This document shows positions 25,202-34,306 of a stretch of DNA of 64,000 bases, piece after piece. This DNA comes from Glutamicibacter uratoxydans (lineage in GTDB: Bacteria; Actinomycetota; Actinomycetes; Actinomycetales; Micrococcaceae). Every line of letters begins with the position of its first letter. The first letter of the stretch is position 1. The notes beneath the pieces were generated by a model. That model did not search any database. It had not been told where the DNA came from and saw only the letters and a list, made by a program, of their open reading frames with translations. The stretch lies in NCBI RefSeq assembly GCF_006539925.1, contig NZ_BJNY01000013.1, positions 1 to 64,000 of the forward strand. Direction: 5' to 3'. A program made the position numbers and the translations under genes.

Positions 25202-26113
25202 TTATTGATGCGCGTCGCGTGCGTGTTGCTCTGCACGCTTCGCTTTACGTTCAACAACATCTGGGTGGTGCCGCGATAGGGCCACGACACCGATAATTGC
25301 TAGAACACCTGCAACCACCATGGCGGCTGTCAGCAAAAGTGGGACATCCGGGCGAAGTTCTCCCAGGATCATGACGCCAATGGCTATACCGACAATCGGA
25401 TCGATGACCGTCAGCCCGGCGATGACCAAATCCGGAGGACCCTTCGAGTAAGCCTTCTGAACGAAATAGGATCCCAGCAGGCCTGCGACAGCCACCGACA
25501 ATCCGGCCAGCCAAGGCAGGCTGCTGACGGTGGATTCTTCAATGTGCAGGACCGTCACTGCGATCATCCTGACCAATACTGCGACGAAGCCGAACAGGAC
25601 ACCTGCGGCAGCTATGTAGAAGAAAGCTCCGAGCCTCTTATGGAAGATTGCCGCTGCAATGCCCACCAGCGCTACAACTACAGCCAAGATGATCTCAATG
25701 AGATGAGCTTCGGCTTCTGTCATGGTTTGGTCGTCGTTGATGACCATGATGGCCATTAGCACAAAGCTCGCCGAACCCACCATGCAGCTGATGATGGCCA
25801 AGATCGTCGGCTTGTTCAGCGTCATTCCGGTTTCTTGGGCATTGACGAGAGCCGTTATGACCAAGGCAATCGCGCCAATTGGCTGGACAACCGTCAATGG
25901 CGCGTTGGCCAAGGCAAATACATTCAAGGCCATGCCCAGGATCATGAGCAGCAAGCCGCCCATCCACCGTCCATTGGAAACAAGCTTGCCGATATTGCCG
26001 AGGCGAAGTTCTAGGCCATCGACCGAAGTACGCACTGCCATTGCCTGAAAGTGCGCTCCAAAGGCAAGGCAAAAGGCACTGCATAGAGCCGCTAAGATAG
26101 CGATCCAAACCAT
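25202..26113 (-). CDS. DMT superfamily transporter (EamA-like, DUF/NIPA-like)
   Basis: This 303-residue membrane protein has about nine or ten hydrophobic helices. It begins with the EamA-like first helix MVWIAILAALCSAFCLAFGAHF and has two half-repeats (APLTVVQPIGAIALVITALV and VIAGLTVIDPIVGIAIGVMILGE), as in drug/metabolite transporters. The tail is basic and histidine-rich. It is a stand-alone gene with its own ATG near 26113. The substrate is unknown; relatives in actinobacteria are annotated only as DMT family. Confidence 0.8.
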   Translation of the reverse strand: MVWIAILAALCSAFCLAFGAHFQAMAVRTSVDGLELRLGNIGKLVSNGRWMGGLLLMILGMALNVFALANAPLTVVQPIGAIALVITALVNAQETGMTLNKPTILAIISCMVGSASFVLMAIMVINDDQTMTEAEAHLIEIILAVVVALVGIAAAIFHKRLGAFFYIAAAGVLFGFVAVLVRMIAVTVLHIEESTVSSLPWLAGLSVAVAGLLGSYFVQKAYSKGPPDLVIAGLTVIDPIVGIAIGVMILGELRPDVPLLLTAAMVVAGVLAIIGVVALSRHHPDVVERKAKRAEQHARDAHQ

Positions 26114-26181
26114 GTCAGTGCCTTTCTGGCCTCAGTGTCGTAGCTTTAGTCGGTTGGCAGTCCGACGGATGAAGAATAAGT

Positions 26182-27021
26182 TTAGGAACGCTTGACGAGC
26201 TTACGAATTACCGCGCCCAGCGCGGCAGCAGAACCTGCAATCACCACAAAGGGCTTGGCTTTTTCCATTCGTTCAGCGCTGGCCCTGTCAGCCTCCGATT
26301 GGTCTTCAGTATTTGAAGACGAAGGTCGAACGAAGCTGCGGACCTTGGCAGCTGCGCCGCCAACCTTGTCACCAGTGGATTCAGCAAAATTGCGAACCTT
26401 GTTGACCTTGGCCAGTGGCACCTGGATACTCTCGCCCAGATTGTCACGCAGCGCCTGAATCTGACGGCGGCGGCGCTTGGTGCGCAGCACAAGTTCGTCG
26501 GCAGTAGGAGCCGGAGCCTTTGGTTCCTTGGACTTGTTGTTCTTGTCCTCGTCATCCGACTTCTTGCGAAGCGGTTCGTCCAATGAACTCACATCAAAGC
26601 TGCTTCCTTCCTTAAGCACACCGATATCGTGGCGCAGGCCTCGTATCGCGGCATCTGGAGTTAGCGGCATGGCCTTCTTGATTTTCCTGTACCCGACCAA
26701 GGCCAGGATTAGGGCAACAATCAAAAAGAAACCGGTGACGATCAGTCCGGCGGCCCAGCCCGGCAGCCAAATCGACAGTACGTTCACCAGCGTCACCACC
26801 ACGGCGATCACGAAAAGCAGAACAACCACTAGAGCGCCAACAGCTAAGGCCGCCGCAACTCCTAGGCTGATTCCCTTGCTCTTAAGCAGGGTGGTCGCCA
26901 GCTTGATCTCGTCGGAAATCTGCTGCGGAACAAGTTCTTTGAGTCCGTTGACCTGTTCCTTGGCACTCTTGACGCTCGACTTCAAACTGTCATCAGTTTG
27001 TGTCGATTCAGCTTCAGACAT
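26182..27021 (-). CDS. Holin-X-like (superfamily III, PF07332-type) membrane protein
   Basis: This is a 279-residue protein. The N-terminal 60 residues are amphipathic (LKSSVKSAKEQVNGLKELVPQQISDEIKLA). Two close transmembrane helices follow (LGVAAALAVGALVVVLLFVIAVVVTLV and AAGLIVTGFFLIVALILALVGY), then KIKKAMPLTPDAAIRGLRHDIGVLKEG. This layout is typical of the putative actinobacterial Holin-X family, which is chromosomal and widespread, and is not by itself a sign of prophage. The C-terminal 130 residues are charged, with a final hydrophobic patch. The start is set at MSEAEST, with GGAG upstream. Function unknown. Confidence 0.75.
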   Translation of the reverse strand: MSEAESTQTDDSLKSSVKSAKEQVNGLKELVPQQISDEIKLATTLLKSKGISLGVAAALAVGALVVVLLFVIAVVVTLVNVLSIWLPGWAAGLIVTGFFLIVALILALVGYRKIKKAMPLTPDAAIRGLRHDIGVLKEGSSFDVSSLDEPLRKKSDDEDKNNKSKEPKAPAPTADELVLRTKRRRRQIQALRDNLGESIQVPLAKVNKVRNFAESTGDKVGGAAAKVRSFVRPSSSNTEDQSEADRASAERMEKAKPFVVIAGSAAALGAVIRKLVKRS

Positions 27022-27251
27022 GGCTTCTCCATATTCTTGATCGCCGGGCAACCGGTACAACTTACGCTAGCACCCGCGTTGCACTCGACGACTCAGTCTT
27101 CAGGCGTAAAACCCACAGCTATGTCTCATGCCATGGGTGTATCTCTTCTCGAATCGAAAGTCTATCGTCTGATTAGCCACGACTCTAAGAGATGCACTAA
27201 ATTCTCACGGATCCCGCCAGTGACCAAAGACACGACCAACCTGGAAATGAA

Positions 27252-27290
27252 AAAAGCTTTCCAACCGTGTTGAGCGGTTGGAAAGCTTTC
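27252..27290 (-). terminator. Terminator of tRNA-Asn copy 1
   Basis: AAAGCTTTCCAACCG pairs with CGGTTGGAAAGCTTT, a perfect 15-bp stem followed on the minus strand by six T residues. Confidence 0.9.
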
Positions 27291-27291
27291 C

Positions 27292-27367
27292 TGGCTCCTC
27301 CAACTGGACTTGAACCAGTAACCCTTCGATTAACAGTCGAATGCTCTGCCAATTGAGCTATGGAGGA
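27292..27367 (-). tRNA. tRNA-Asn (GTT), copy 1
   Basis: 76 bases with encoded CCA. The acceptor is TCCTCCA/TGGAGGA with G73, and the anticodon arm is TTCGA-CTGTTAA-TCGAA, giving anticodon GTT for asparagine. The 73-base body is identical to the two other copies in this window, but its flanks differ from theirs. Confidence 0.97.
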
Positions 27368-27553
27368 ATACAGATAAAAATGTATCGTCATTTGGTCTGG
27401 AATCAAAATCCTGAACGCATCAAATTTCCACCAGAGGCCGCTCACAGCTTGGTACTGATGTGATGCCTTTGCGTGTCACGGCTAATGCCACTGCTAATAG
27501 GCCTCGACGGGGGAAATCATCTAGAACCAAGCAATTACTCTAGGCTGAAGCCT

Positions 27554-28486
27554 ATGCTGGTAAAGTTCCACAATCTGGTTCGCGATCTTTCACGCGGCTA
27601 CTTCGCTTCACAGTGCGTCCTTGCTGTTGTGTGGTGGATACTGGTGTTCAAGGTCCCGGACGTACGCCATGCAACTTTGTCGGCATTGCCGCTTACTGCC
27701 ATTCTTTTCCTCGACCTTGCACTCTTCGTTTTGCCCTCGGCACTGGCAGCTTTCGGTCATAAGTGCGCCTTAATCGTGCTTGTGCCATACACCGTAGCTA
27801 TGACCACATTCATGGTTTCTTACACCTGCATCACCGGTGAGGCAGGATGGGGATCGCTCCTCATGACGCTCGCCACTGGATTCACCATTTCTTGCGGTGC
27901 AATTCTCTACTTTCCTCGACTTCCCACCCATTTGCTGCTTCGTGGACCATTCGCATTTCATACAGCAGCTCGGACTTCCACCAGTAGTTACATCCTCAAA
28001 ACCAGCGGCCAGACGCTCTTCTTCTGGTTGGTTTTTCTTGTCGTCGTCCCATGGGCTGTCGCGTCCTTTGAAGCGCGTGCAGGTTTGGCTCTCCCGAGAA
28101 CTTTGACCGCGACAAGCCTAGGGATGCTCCTGTTATTCCTGGGGACAGCACTCGGACTATGGTCTGCGTTCTGCATGTCCATCAAGGGGCGAGGAACTCC
28201 CCTGCCTTCCCAGATGCCTTCTCGATTGGTCGTCAGCGGGCCCTACGCATGGCTCAGAAATCCAATGGCCGTTGCCGGCATAGCCCAAGGAATCGCGGTG
28301 GGACTTATCTTAGGTTCGTGGCTTGTGGTTCTTTACGCATTATCAGGCGCGGTATTTTGGCATTGGCTTGTCAGGCCAGATGAGGAGGCTGATCTTCGCC
28401 GACGCTTCGGAGAGGAATACGTCTACTATCAGAAGAAAGTTCGCTGCTGGATTCCGAAGTCAATTTCTAGATTCCAAAACGAATAA
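27554..28486 (+). CDS. Isoprenylcysteine carboxylmethyltransferase-like membrane protein
   Basis: This membrane protein of about 310 residues has seven or eight helices. The C-terminal third has the ICMT/PEMT-type SAM-binding pattern: VVSGPYAWLRNPMAVAGIAQGIAVGL, then VRPDEEADLRRRFGEEYVYYQKKVRCWIP. Bacterial members methylate small lipids or isoprenoids, or are of unknown role; prenylated protein targets are unlikely here. The start at 27554 (MLVKFHN) is chosen because the preceding 27 codons carry no family-like sequence, but it lacks a strong ribosome-binding site. It lies alone between tRNA-Asn copies 1 and 2, in the opposite orientation to both tRNAs. Confidence 0.72.
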   Translation: MLVKFHNLVRDLSRGYFASQCVLAVVWWILVFKVPDVRHATLSALPLTAILFLDLALFVLPSALAAFGHKCALIVLVPYTVAMTTFMVSYTCITGEAGWGSLLMTLATGFTISCGAILYFPRLPTHLLLRGPFAFHTAARTSTSSYILKTSGQTLFFWLVFLVVVPWAVASFEARAGLALPRTLTATSLGMLLLFLGTALGLWSAFCMSIKGRGTPLPSQMPSRLVVSGPYAWLRNPMAVAGIAQGIAVGLILGSWLVVLYALSGAVFWHWLVRPDEEADLRRRFGEEYVYYQKKVRCWIPKSISRFQNE

Positions 28487-28490
28487 AAAC

Positions 28491-28527
28491 GAAGCTCCGA
28501 ATTACAAAAAGTAATTCGGAGCTTCTT
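28491..28527. terminator. Terminator shared by ICMT-like gene and tRNA-Asn copy 2
   Basis: GAAGCTCCGAATTAC and GTAATTCGGAGCTTC form a perfect 15-bp stem around AAAAA. The minus strand continues into GTTTTTATTC, terminating the tRNA; it can also stop the convergent gene. Confidence 0.88.
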
Positions 28528-28611
28528 TCGCTCCTCCAACTGGACTTGAACCAGTAACCCTTCGATTAACAGTCGAATGCTCTGCCAATTGAGCTATGGA
28601 GGATTGCAACG
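28527..28611 (+). repeat. 85-bp direct repeat, left copy (contains tRNA-Asn)
   Basis: TTCG, the 73-base tRNA-Asn body and TTGCAACG are identical to 41825-41909 in the same orientation. The two copies bracket about 13.2 kb of accessory genes, like tRNA-site attachment repeats, but no integrase is present between them. Confidence 0.75.
28531..28603 (-). tRNA. tRNA-Asn (GTT), copy 2
   Basis: The 73-base body is identical to copy 1. CCA is not encoded; CGA follows G73. It lies in an 85-bp segment (28527-28611) repeated exactly at 41825-41909. Confidence 0.97.
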
Positions 28612-28744
28612 TGTAATACCTTAGCACTAGCCAGTCCCGGTATTCAAATCCAGGACCGACCGCCGGAGAACAAGCCATTTTCCGTGAATTATCGGGAATT
28701 CTGCTCGTTCACCCGCCGCCCTGAGCTCAAGTGAATCCAAAACC

Positions 28745-29815
28745 CTATTTGTGATCTATCGCATATTGCGCAAGATCGAGCAATTGCTCAGCAGATCGTT
28801 CCCAAGAGTAATTGGAAGCACGCTTCAGCGCCCGGCGCGAGTAATTTTTCCAAGTTTCAATATCGTCCAATTGTCGAACATTGCACGCGAATTGCATCGG
28901 ATCGTCTGGAGATGCAAAAAGTGCATCCTCACCGGCAACCTCGCGGAAGATCGGCATGTCCGTCACCACAACCGGCGTCCCCATGCTCATGGCTTCGACC
29001 AATGGAAGCCCATAGCCTTCTTCCCTGGACAGCGTGACTAGGGCAGTGCACTCTCGCAGCAACTCTTCGTATTCCTCGTCGCTGACTCCATTATGGAAAA
29101 CAACCTGCGATCCGTCTGATATCAGCTGTTCCAGTTCATCTTTGCGCTCGGGCGCAATGGTGCTGAGCAAATGCAATTCGTAGTCAGGGAGCTCGGCCAT
29201 CGCGATAATCAGGGTTTCCACGTTTTTATATTCCATGAAGGAGCCCATATAAAGCAGAGTCTTCCGAGGAGGAACTCTGGTGTCTCGCGAGGAAAAAGAT
29301 CCACTGGGGGCGTTGGAGACTAGGCCGATGTGTTTACGTGTCAGGTGATGCCGACGCATGAGCCCGGCACTTGTCTCGGACACGGTTGCCACCGCATTTG
29401 CCCGGTTGAGCAAGACTCTCTGCGGCCAATAGACCTGATGGAAGAGATACCAACCCCAGCGAATTGGTGCTGGAAGAAACTTTGGTGCATGAGGGTGGGA
29501 ATAATAGATCAAATCATGCAAAGTCAGAATAACCGGATACCGGCGTCCTAAAGTGCCCATAGTCTGCATAGGAGAGAAGACGACGTCAGGTCGAAGCTTG
29601 TTAACCTGCAAGGCGACAAATGGCTCTAATGCGCTCGTAGGAGAGCTGACTTTTAGATAGGGAACTTCCGGCAGCATCCTCAACTGACGCTCATCATGAA
29701 TCAGCATGGTGACATCAGCTTTGCCGCGGACGGCTTCAATCAGACCTGCGGTATAGCGGCTGATGCCGTCGTGATGCGTGATTCGAGTGTATCTGGCGTC
29801 GATTACGAGTTTCAC
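28745..29815 (-). CDS. GT4 family glycosyltransferase
   Basis: This is a 356-residue glycosyltransferase with an N-terminal GT4 acceptor domain (MKLVIDARYTRITHHDGISRYTAGLIEA). The C-terminal donor domain contains LLYMGSFMEYKNVETLIIAM, the E-x7-E region SREEGYGLPLVEAMSMGTPVVV, and ELPDYELHLLSTIAPE. It starts with GTG. Downstream lies tRNA-Asn copy 2 and upstream, 52 bp away, the MFS gene in the same direction, so the two may be cotranscribed. Substrate unknown; an envelope polysaccharide or glycolipid is likely by family. Confidence 0.85.
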   Translation of the reverse strand: MKLVIDARYTRITHHDGISRYTAGLIEAVRGKADVTMLIHDERQLRMLPEVPYLKVSSPTSALEPFVALQVNKLRPDVVFSPMQTMGTLGRRYPVILTLHDLIYYSHPHAPKFLPAPIRWGWYLFHQVYWPQRVLLNRANAVATVSETSAGLMRRHHLTRKHIGLVSNAPSGSFSSRDTRVPPRKTLLYMGSFMEYKNVETLIIAMAELPDYELHLLSTIAPERKDELEQLISDGSQVVFHNGVSDEEYEELLRECTALVTLSREEGYGLPLVEAMSMGTPVVVTDMPIFREVAGEDALFASPDDPMQFACNVRQLDDIETWKNYSRRALKRASNYSWERSAEQLLDLAQYAIDHK

Positions 29816-29867
29816 GTGCTGAGCAGCCTTTTGTTAGATAACGGATCAGCTTCCAGCCTACCGGCTC

Positions 29868-31133
29868 CTATTCTGCAACTGCTTCCGTCTGATCATCTAG
29901 CTGCGAGTCGAAACTCCGCGGCTTGAATACGGCGAAGCACAGCAATCCCATCAGGGACGAACCAACCCACGCTGCCAGCGCAATGTATATCCCAAACGTA
30001 CTGCCCAGATAGCCGCCCAGTAATCCGCCCAGCGGCACGACACCAAAGGTGAAAAGCCGGCGGGCACTGAGTAAACGTCCCAGAAGATCTTCCGGGGTAA
30101 CTTCCACAACCCAGGTCGAGACGGCAATGTTGAATACGATGACCACAACACCCCAGCCAAGTGCGTGTACTACCAGGAGGATCATTGCCCAATGCCGGTC
30201 TGTGAAATTCGCCAGCAGGACGAATCCCGAGAACACGATCTGGCCAGCGACGCTTGGGACTGCAAGCTGGACGGGAGTGAACCGCTGGGCCAGCCGCGAT
30301 GAAACCGCAGCTCCAATCAGTCCTCCGATGCCACCCACTGCTGCATAGACGCCGTACCCTTGAGCGCCGAATTGCAGTTCATTAACCACAAAAATTCCTT
30401 CGACTGCCGAACCGATGGCGAGGCCGAGATTGCAGAACATTACAGAAAAAGTTAGTGCGACCAGGGTGCGGTTGCTAAACAAATATCTAACTCCCCCGAA
30501 GAAGCTCACATCACCCCGCAAGCTTGCGTCCACTGCAGGGGCATCTTTGTGCGGATCTCTGGCACGGTGAATTGCATAGGCTAATCCCAACGCTGCCAAA
30601 GCAAGGGTCAGGCTGGCGGCAAGGAGCGGGGCAGCACCCAATAGGGCAAAAAGGGTACCAGCAACTGCAGGAATGATAATACCGATCGCTTGGTCTGCAG
30701 CTGCCAATCGGGCAATGAGAGCTCCAAGGGACTTGCGCCCTCGATCTACCTCAGGAACTGCCGCGACTTGCGACGTCTCTGAGAATACATTGCAGAATCC
30801 AAGCAACGTGGCCAGCACCAAGCCAACGGCAATATTCAGTGTTTGAGTGACTGTCAGCATCAGCAGACAGGCGAGAAGAACTACTTTGGCGCCAAGGCCT
30901 AAGCGCAGAATTCTCAGCGCGCTGATCTTGTCCACCAGATAGCCGGCAGGAATGGTTGCAACTACGAACGCGACAGAGCCCAGCGCATTCAGCAGTCCCA
31001 TCTGAAAAGCCGAGGCACTGAGCGTAACCACAAAAAGCATTTCCAACGTGAAATCGCTCAGCCCGCGTCCCGCCGCGTCTGCAGCATTGGATGCCACAAG
31101 GCGTTTCTGCCCTTGGAGTTCCGACAACTTCAT
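29868..31133 (-). CDS. MFS transporter, candidate siderophore exporter
   Basis: This is a 421-residue major-facilitator protein with 12 predicted helices. It has the loop 2-3 motif GYLVDKISALRILRLG (a form of the GxLaDrxGrkxxl signature) and a second related motif GAAVSSRLAQRFTPVQL. Such proteins resemble EntS/macrolide-efflux MFS permeases (MFS_3 type). It is divergent from the desferrioxamine-type operon with a 326-bp shared promoter region, so export of the siderophore is a reasonable guess from context only. No second iron box is seen near its own start. Confidence 0.78.
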   Translation of the reverse strand: MKLSELQGQKRLVASNAADAAGRGLSDFTLEMLFVVTLSASAFQMGLLNALGSVAFVVATIPAGYLVDKISALRILRLGLGAKVVLLACLLMLTVTQTLNIAVGLVLATLLGFCNVFSETSQVAAVPEVDRGRKSLGALIARLAAADQAIGIIIPAVAGTLFALLGAAPLLAASLTLALAALGLAYAIHRARDPHKDAPAVDASLRGDVSFFGGVRYLFSNRTLVALTFSVMFCNLGLAIGSAVEGIFVVNELQFGAQGYGVYAAVGGIGGLIGAAVSSRLAQRFTPVQLAVPSVAGQIVFSGFVLLANFTDRHWAMILLVVHALGWGVVVIVFNIAVSTWVVEVTPEDLLGRLLSARRLFTFGVVPLGGLLGGYLGSTFGIYIALAAWVGSSLMGLLCFAVFKPRSFDSQLDDQTEAVAE

Positions 31134-31459
31134 GCCTTTCGATCAGTTCAGAGGAAACCTATCACTCTCAAAGCCAAATACGTCACTTTTTTAACGTCAT
31201 CCGATTCTACGAATTTCTGCCACTTGCATCTCGAGGACCGTCTAGAGCAACGATCGCGCGAATACCATCTCACTGCCATCAAAATGACTAGTCAAATGCT
31301 ATTAATTGAGATCATCAAATGACTCCAACATACCTTCATCCGATTTTTCGGCAACCCCGCCTCCAGTTAGTCGGCTTGCATTAACTAATTAGTGTGTGAT
31401 GTTAATAGTTTCAGTTAGGTGAGCCTGACCAAATATCAATCGATCGCAGATCAAGGAGC
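31134..31459. other. Divergent regulatory region, MFS gene and siderophore operon
   Basis: This 326-bp stretch is rich in A and T. It contains the iron box described separately and a possible weak promoter (TTGCAT near 31376, GTTAAT near 31401) placed so that the box overlaps the transcription start. Nothing else is identifiable. Confidence 0.55.
31415..31433 (+). promoter_or_regulatory. DtxR/IdeR-type iron box upstream of siderophore operon
   Basis: TTAGGTGAGCCTGACCAAA matches the 19-bp consensus TTAGGTTAGGCTAACCTAA at 15 positions, including most of both half-sites. It lies 27 bp before the first gene and just after the likely -10, the position at which an iron-loaded DtxR/IdeR/DmdR repressor blocks transcription. 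Confidence 0.8.
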
Positions 31460-32986
31460 ATGCCCTTGGGTATCCCCACTCCGACTTTTCAAGACACCTT
31501 GTCTGACACGCCAGTTTCCTTTCCCGCACTGCTTAACTCCGGAACGACTGGCGAATTTACTGGGCAGAGCATTCAAGCACTGCAACATGCGGCGAGCCAC
31601 CTCGCCCGAGTGTCATCACCGAGTACTGGCGCAACTGCAGACGAACTCAAGCCTGCAATCGAAGCGGTGGATCTCAGCACACCGTTGAGCTCTTTGGATG
31701 AGACGCTCTCCGAACTTTCGCAGTTGTACCTGCACGACGCGATCTATTTCCACGATCCCAAGTATGCGGCGCATCTGAACTGCCCCGTGCTTATCCCAGC
31801 GGTGGCCGCGGAATCACTGGTCACGAGCATTAACACTTCCATGGATACGTTCGATCAGAGCGCTGGGGCTACACTGATCGAACGTAAGCTTATTGACTTC
31901 AGCGCCGAGCTCATCGGCTTCGCTCCAGCCGAAGCAGACGGGATATTCACGTCTGGCGGAACCCAATCAAATCTTCAAGCCATGCTCATTGCACGGAATC
32001 GCGCTGCAGGGCGACTAGCCGGGTCATTTCCCGAAAGGTTGAGCAAGCTCAGAATCTACTGCTCCGAAGACGCTCATTTCTCAATCCGCAATGCCGCAAT
32101 GCTGCTGGGATTGGGAACCGAGGCAGCCATTGCTATCAAAACCGATGATCTGCATCGCATGGATGCCAAAGCCCTGCAACTACAGCTGGAAACTGACATG
32201 GCAGCCGGGCTCGTCCCGATGGCGATCAGCGCCACCGCGGGAACTACCGATTTCGGGGCAATTGATCCGCTGATCGAACTGCGGCAGATCTCCGATCAGG
32301 TCGGCGCATGGCTGCATGTCGACGCGGCTTACGGCTGCGGCCTGCTGATTTCCCACATCCACAAGGAACGCTTGGAAGGCATTGAACTTGCAGACTCCGT
32401 GACCCTGGACTTCCACAAATCGTTCTTCCAGCCCATTGGCTCAAGTGCTCTAGTTGTGCGGCACGCCGACAGCTTCCAATCAATCGCCCATTACTCCGAG
32501 TACTTGAACCCACGTGATCAAGCGGCCCAAAGCACCAACCAAGTCGACAAGTCGCTGCAGACGACCCGACGATTCGACGCGCTCAAGCTCTGGGTTTCAT
32601 TGCGAACCCTTGGCGTCAAAGAGCTCGGATCCATGTTTGACCAGGTTATTTCACTCGCACAAATGGCCGAGCGCGAAATCGCGGTACGCGACGAACTTTT
32701 CCTCGTTGCACCGGTGCAGCTGAGCACACTCGTCTTCGGATATTCGCTGCCGGCAGACACTTACCCCCAGCACGAGGCCAATGCGTTCATCAATCTCATC
32801 CGCAAACGCCTGCATGCCAGCGGCGAAGCCATGATCGCCGCTACCACCGTCAATGGCCAGCGGCTGCTGAAGCTCACCCTCTTGAATCCAAATACCACCT
32901 TGAGCGATATCTCCCAGATCCTCGACGCCATCTGCCGGGTCGGACGGGCAATCCTCGACGAACAAAACACTGGAGCAAACCTATGA
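31460..32986 (+). CDS. desA: Lysine (diamine-forming) decarboxylase, DesA/DfoJ-like
   Basis: This is a 508-residue PLP-dependent group II decarboxylase. It has the cofactor contacts HVDAAYGCG and the Schiff-base lysine in LDFHKSFFQPIG (Lys320). In desferrioxamine pathways DesA/DfoJ converts lysine to cadaverine; relatives acting on ornithine or diaminobutyrate look similar, so the substrate rests on the operon. The ATG at 31460 has AAGGAG only 1 base before it, whereas the in-frame TTG at 31466 has ideal 7-base spacing; the TTG may be the real start. First gene of a three-gene operon controlled by an iron box. Confidence 0.88.
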   Translation: MPLGIPTPTFQDTLSDTPVSFPALLNSGTTGEFTGQSIQALQHAASHLARVSSPSTGATADELKPAIEAVDLSTPLSSLDETLSELSQLYLHDAIYFHDPKYAAHLNCPVLIPAVAAESLVTSINTSMDTFDQSAGATLIERKLIDFSAELIGFAPAEADGIFTSGGTQSNLQAMLIARNRAAGRLAGSFPERLSKLRIYCSEDAHFSIRNAAMLLGLGTEAAIAIKTDDLHRMDAKALQLQLETDMAAGLVPMAISATAGTTDFGAIDPLIELRQISDQVGAWLHVDAAYGCGLLISHIHKERLEGIELADSVTLDFHKSFFQPIGSSALVVRHADSFQSIAHYSEYLNPRDQAAQSTNQVDKSLQTTRRFDALKLWVSLRTLGVKELGSMFDQVISLAQMAEREIAVRDELFLVAPVQLSTLVFGYSLPADTYPQHEANAFINLIRKRLHASGEAMIAATTVNGQRLLKLTLLNPNTTLSDISQILDAICRVGRAILDEQNTGANL

Positions 32987-34299
32987 AGCACTTCGATGTC
33001 ATCGCCATCGGTGCCGGACCTTTCAACCTGGGTTTTGCGGCGCTTGCCGAGCCGCTGCCCAATCTTCGCGTAGCCGTATTCGAAGCCAAGGACAAGTTTG
33101 TTTGGCACCCAGGGATGATGCTGCCCGGAACGCATCTCCAAGTACCGTTCATGGCAGATCTTGTCACTTTGGCGGACCCCACGAACCGCTACTCGTTCTT
33201 GAACTACCTGAAAACCCAGAATCGGATCTATCCCTTCTACATCCGAGAAGACTTCTATGCTCTGAGACAGGAGTACAGCAACTATTTGGCGTGGGCCGCC
33301 GAGGGCCTGGACAGCGTCCGCTTCAACCACCAGGTATTGGCAGTTTCCCATGCAGAAGGCAGATATCAGCTTTCGGTCCTCACCGATACCGGCATCACGG
33401 AATTCACTGCAGACAAGCTCGTCCTCGGGACCGGAACCAAGCCGTTTATCCCGCCGATCGTCGCCGGCTCAGCCACAGGACGTCTCATCCACACCAGCGA
33501 CTACGTCTTTAACCGGGACGAGCTGCTCGCTACGCCACGCGAACGACCCCACGTCACGACGGTGATCGGCAGCGGCCAAAGCGCCGCAGAGGTTTTCCTG
33601 GACCTTTTGCGCAGCCTTCCAGAAGACGACCACCTCGTTTGGGCTACCCGTTCGGAACGCTTCTTCCCGCTGGAGTACACCAAGCTCACCTTGGAAATGA
33701 CCTCTCCCGAATATATCGACCATTTCCATGCGCTCCCGCAGTCCGAACGGGATCGTCTTTCCTCGCAGCAAAAGGGCTTATATAAGGGCATCAACGCCGA
33801 CCTGATTAATGAGATTCACGAAGAGCTCTACCAGCGCAGCATCGAACAAACAGTCAATGTCCATCTGAGAACCGGCTGCGTTGCCCAATCCATCGACTGC
33901 TCCCCCAACGGCCTCGACGTGACGCTCCTGCATGAGCGGACAAATGAACAGCTGCGCTTCGCGTCGGATCACTTGGTCATGGCGACAGGATACCGGGCAG
34001 AGATCCCTTCCTTCCTCGAAGGAATCAAAGACCGCGTGAATTTCCTTGCCGACGGCCGGTACGACGTCGACCGCAACTACTCCATTGGTGCTTTCCAAGA
34101 CATCTTCGTCCAGAATGCCGAGCTGCATACCCACGGTTTCACCGCGCCCGACCTGGGCATGGGTGCCTATCGCAATTCCGTACTGCTCAACCGCATCACT
34201 TCGACAACTGCTTATCAGGTAGAAGAGCGCGTAGCATTCCAGCAATTCGGCGCCGCTTCGCTCGACTGCCTTCCAACGTCCACTTCAAGCAACGTATAG
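32983..34299 (+). CDS. desB: Diamine/lysine N-hydroxylase, DesB/DfoA-like
   Basis: This 438-residue flavin-dependent monooxygenase of the IucD/PvdA family hydroxylates a primary amine such as cadaverine to make the hydroxylamine needed for hydroxamates. The FAD motif is IGAGPFNLGFAALAE (residues 7-21). The substrate stretch WHPGMMLPGTHLQVPFMADLVTL is highly typical, and the NADPH motif is TVIGSGQSAAEVFLDLL near residue 190. The C-terminal ATGY motif appears as VMATGYRAEIPSFL. Its ATG overlaps the end of the decarboxylase gene (ATGA), indicating translational coupling. Confidence 0.92.
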   Translation: MKHFDVIAIGAGPFNLGFAALAEPLPNLRVAVFEAKDKFVWHPGMMLPGTHLQVPFMADLVTLADPTNRYSFLNYLKTQNRIYPFYIREDFYALRQEYSNYLAWAAEGLDSVRFNHQVLAVSHAEGRYQLSVLTDTGITEFTADKLVLGTGTKPFIPPIVAGSATGRLIHTSDYVFNRDELLATPRERPHVTTVIGSGQSAAEVFLDLLRSLPEDDHLVWATRSERFFPLEYTKLTLEMTSPEYIDHFHALPQSERDRLSSQQKGLYKGINADLINEIHEELYQRSIEQTVNVHLRTGCVAQSIDCSPNGLDVTLLHERTNEQLRFASDHLVMATGYRAEIPSFLEGIKDRVNFLADGRYDVDRNYSIGAFQDIFVQNAELHTHGFTAPDLGMGAYRNSVLLNRITSTTAYQVEERVAFQQFGAASLDCLPTSTSSNV

Positions 34300-34306
34300 G
34301 ATTCCC

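Noticed and set aside
26182-27021. Holin-X-like gene as a prophage sign
   Set aside because: This family is a normal chromosomal gene in actinobacteria, and no phage structural, integrase or lysis genes are near.
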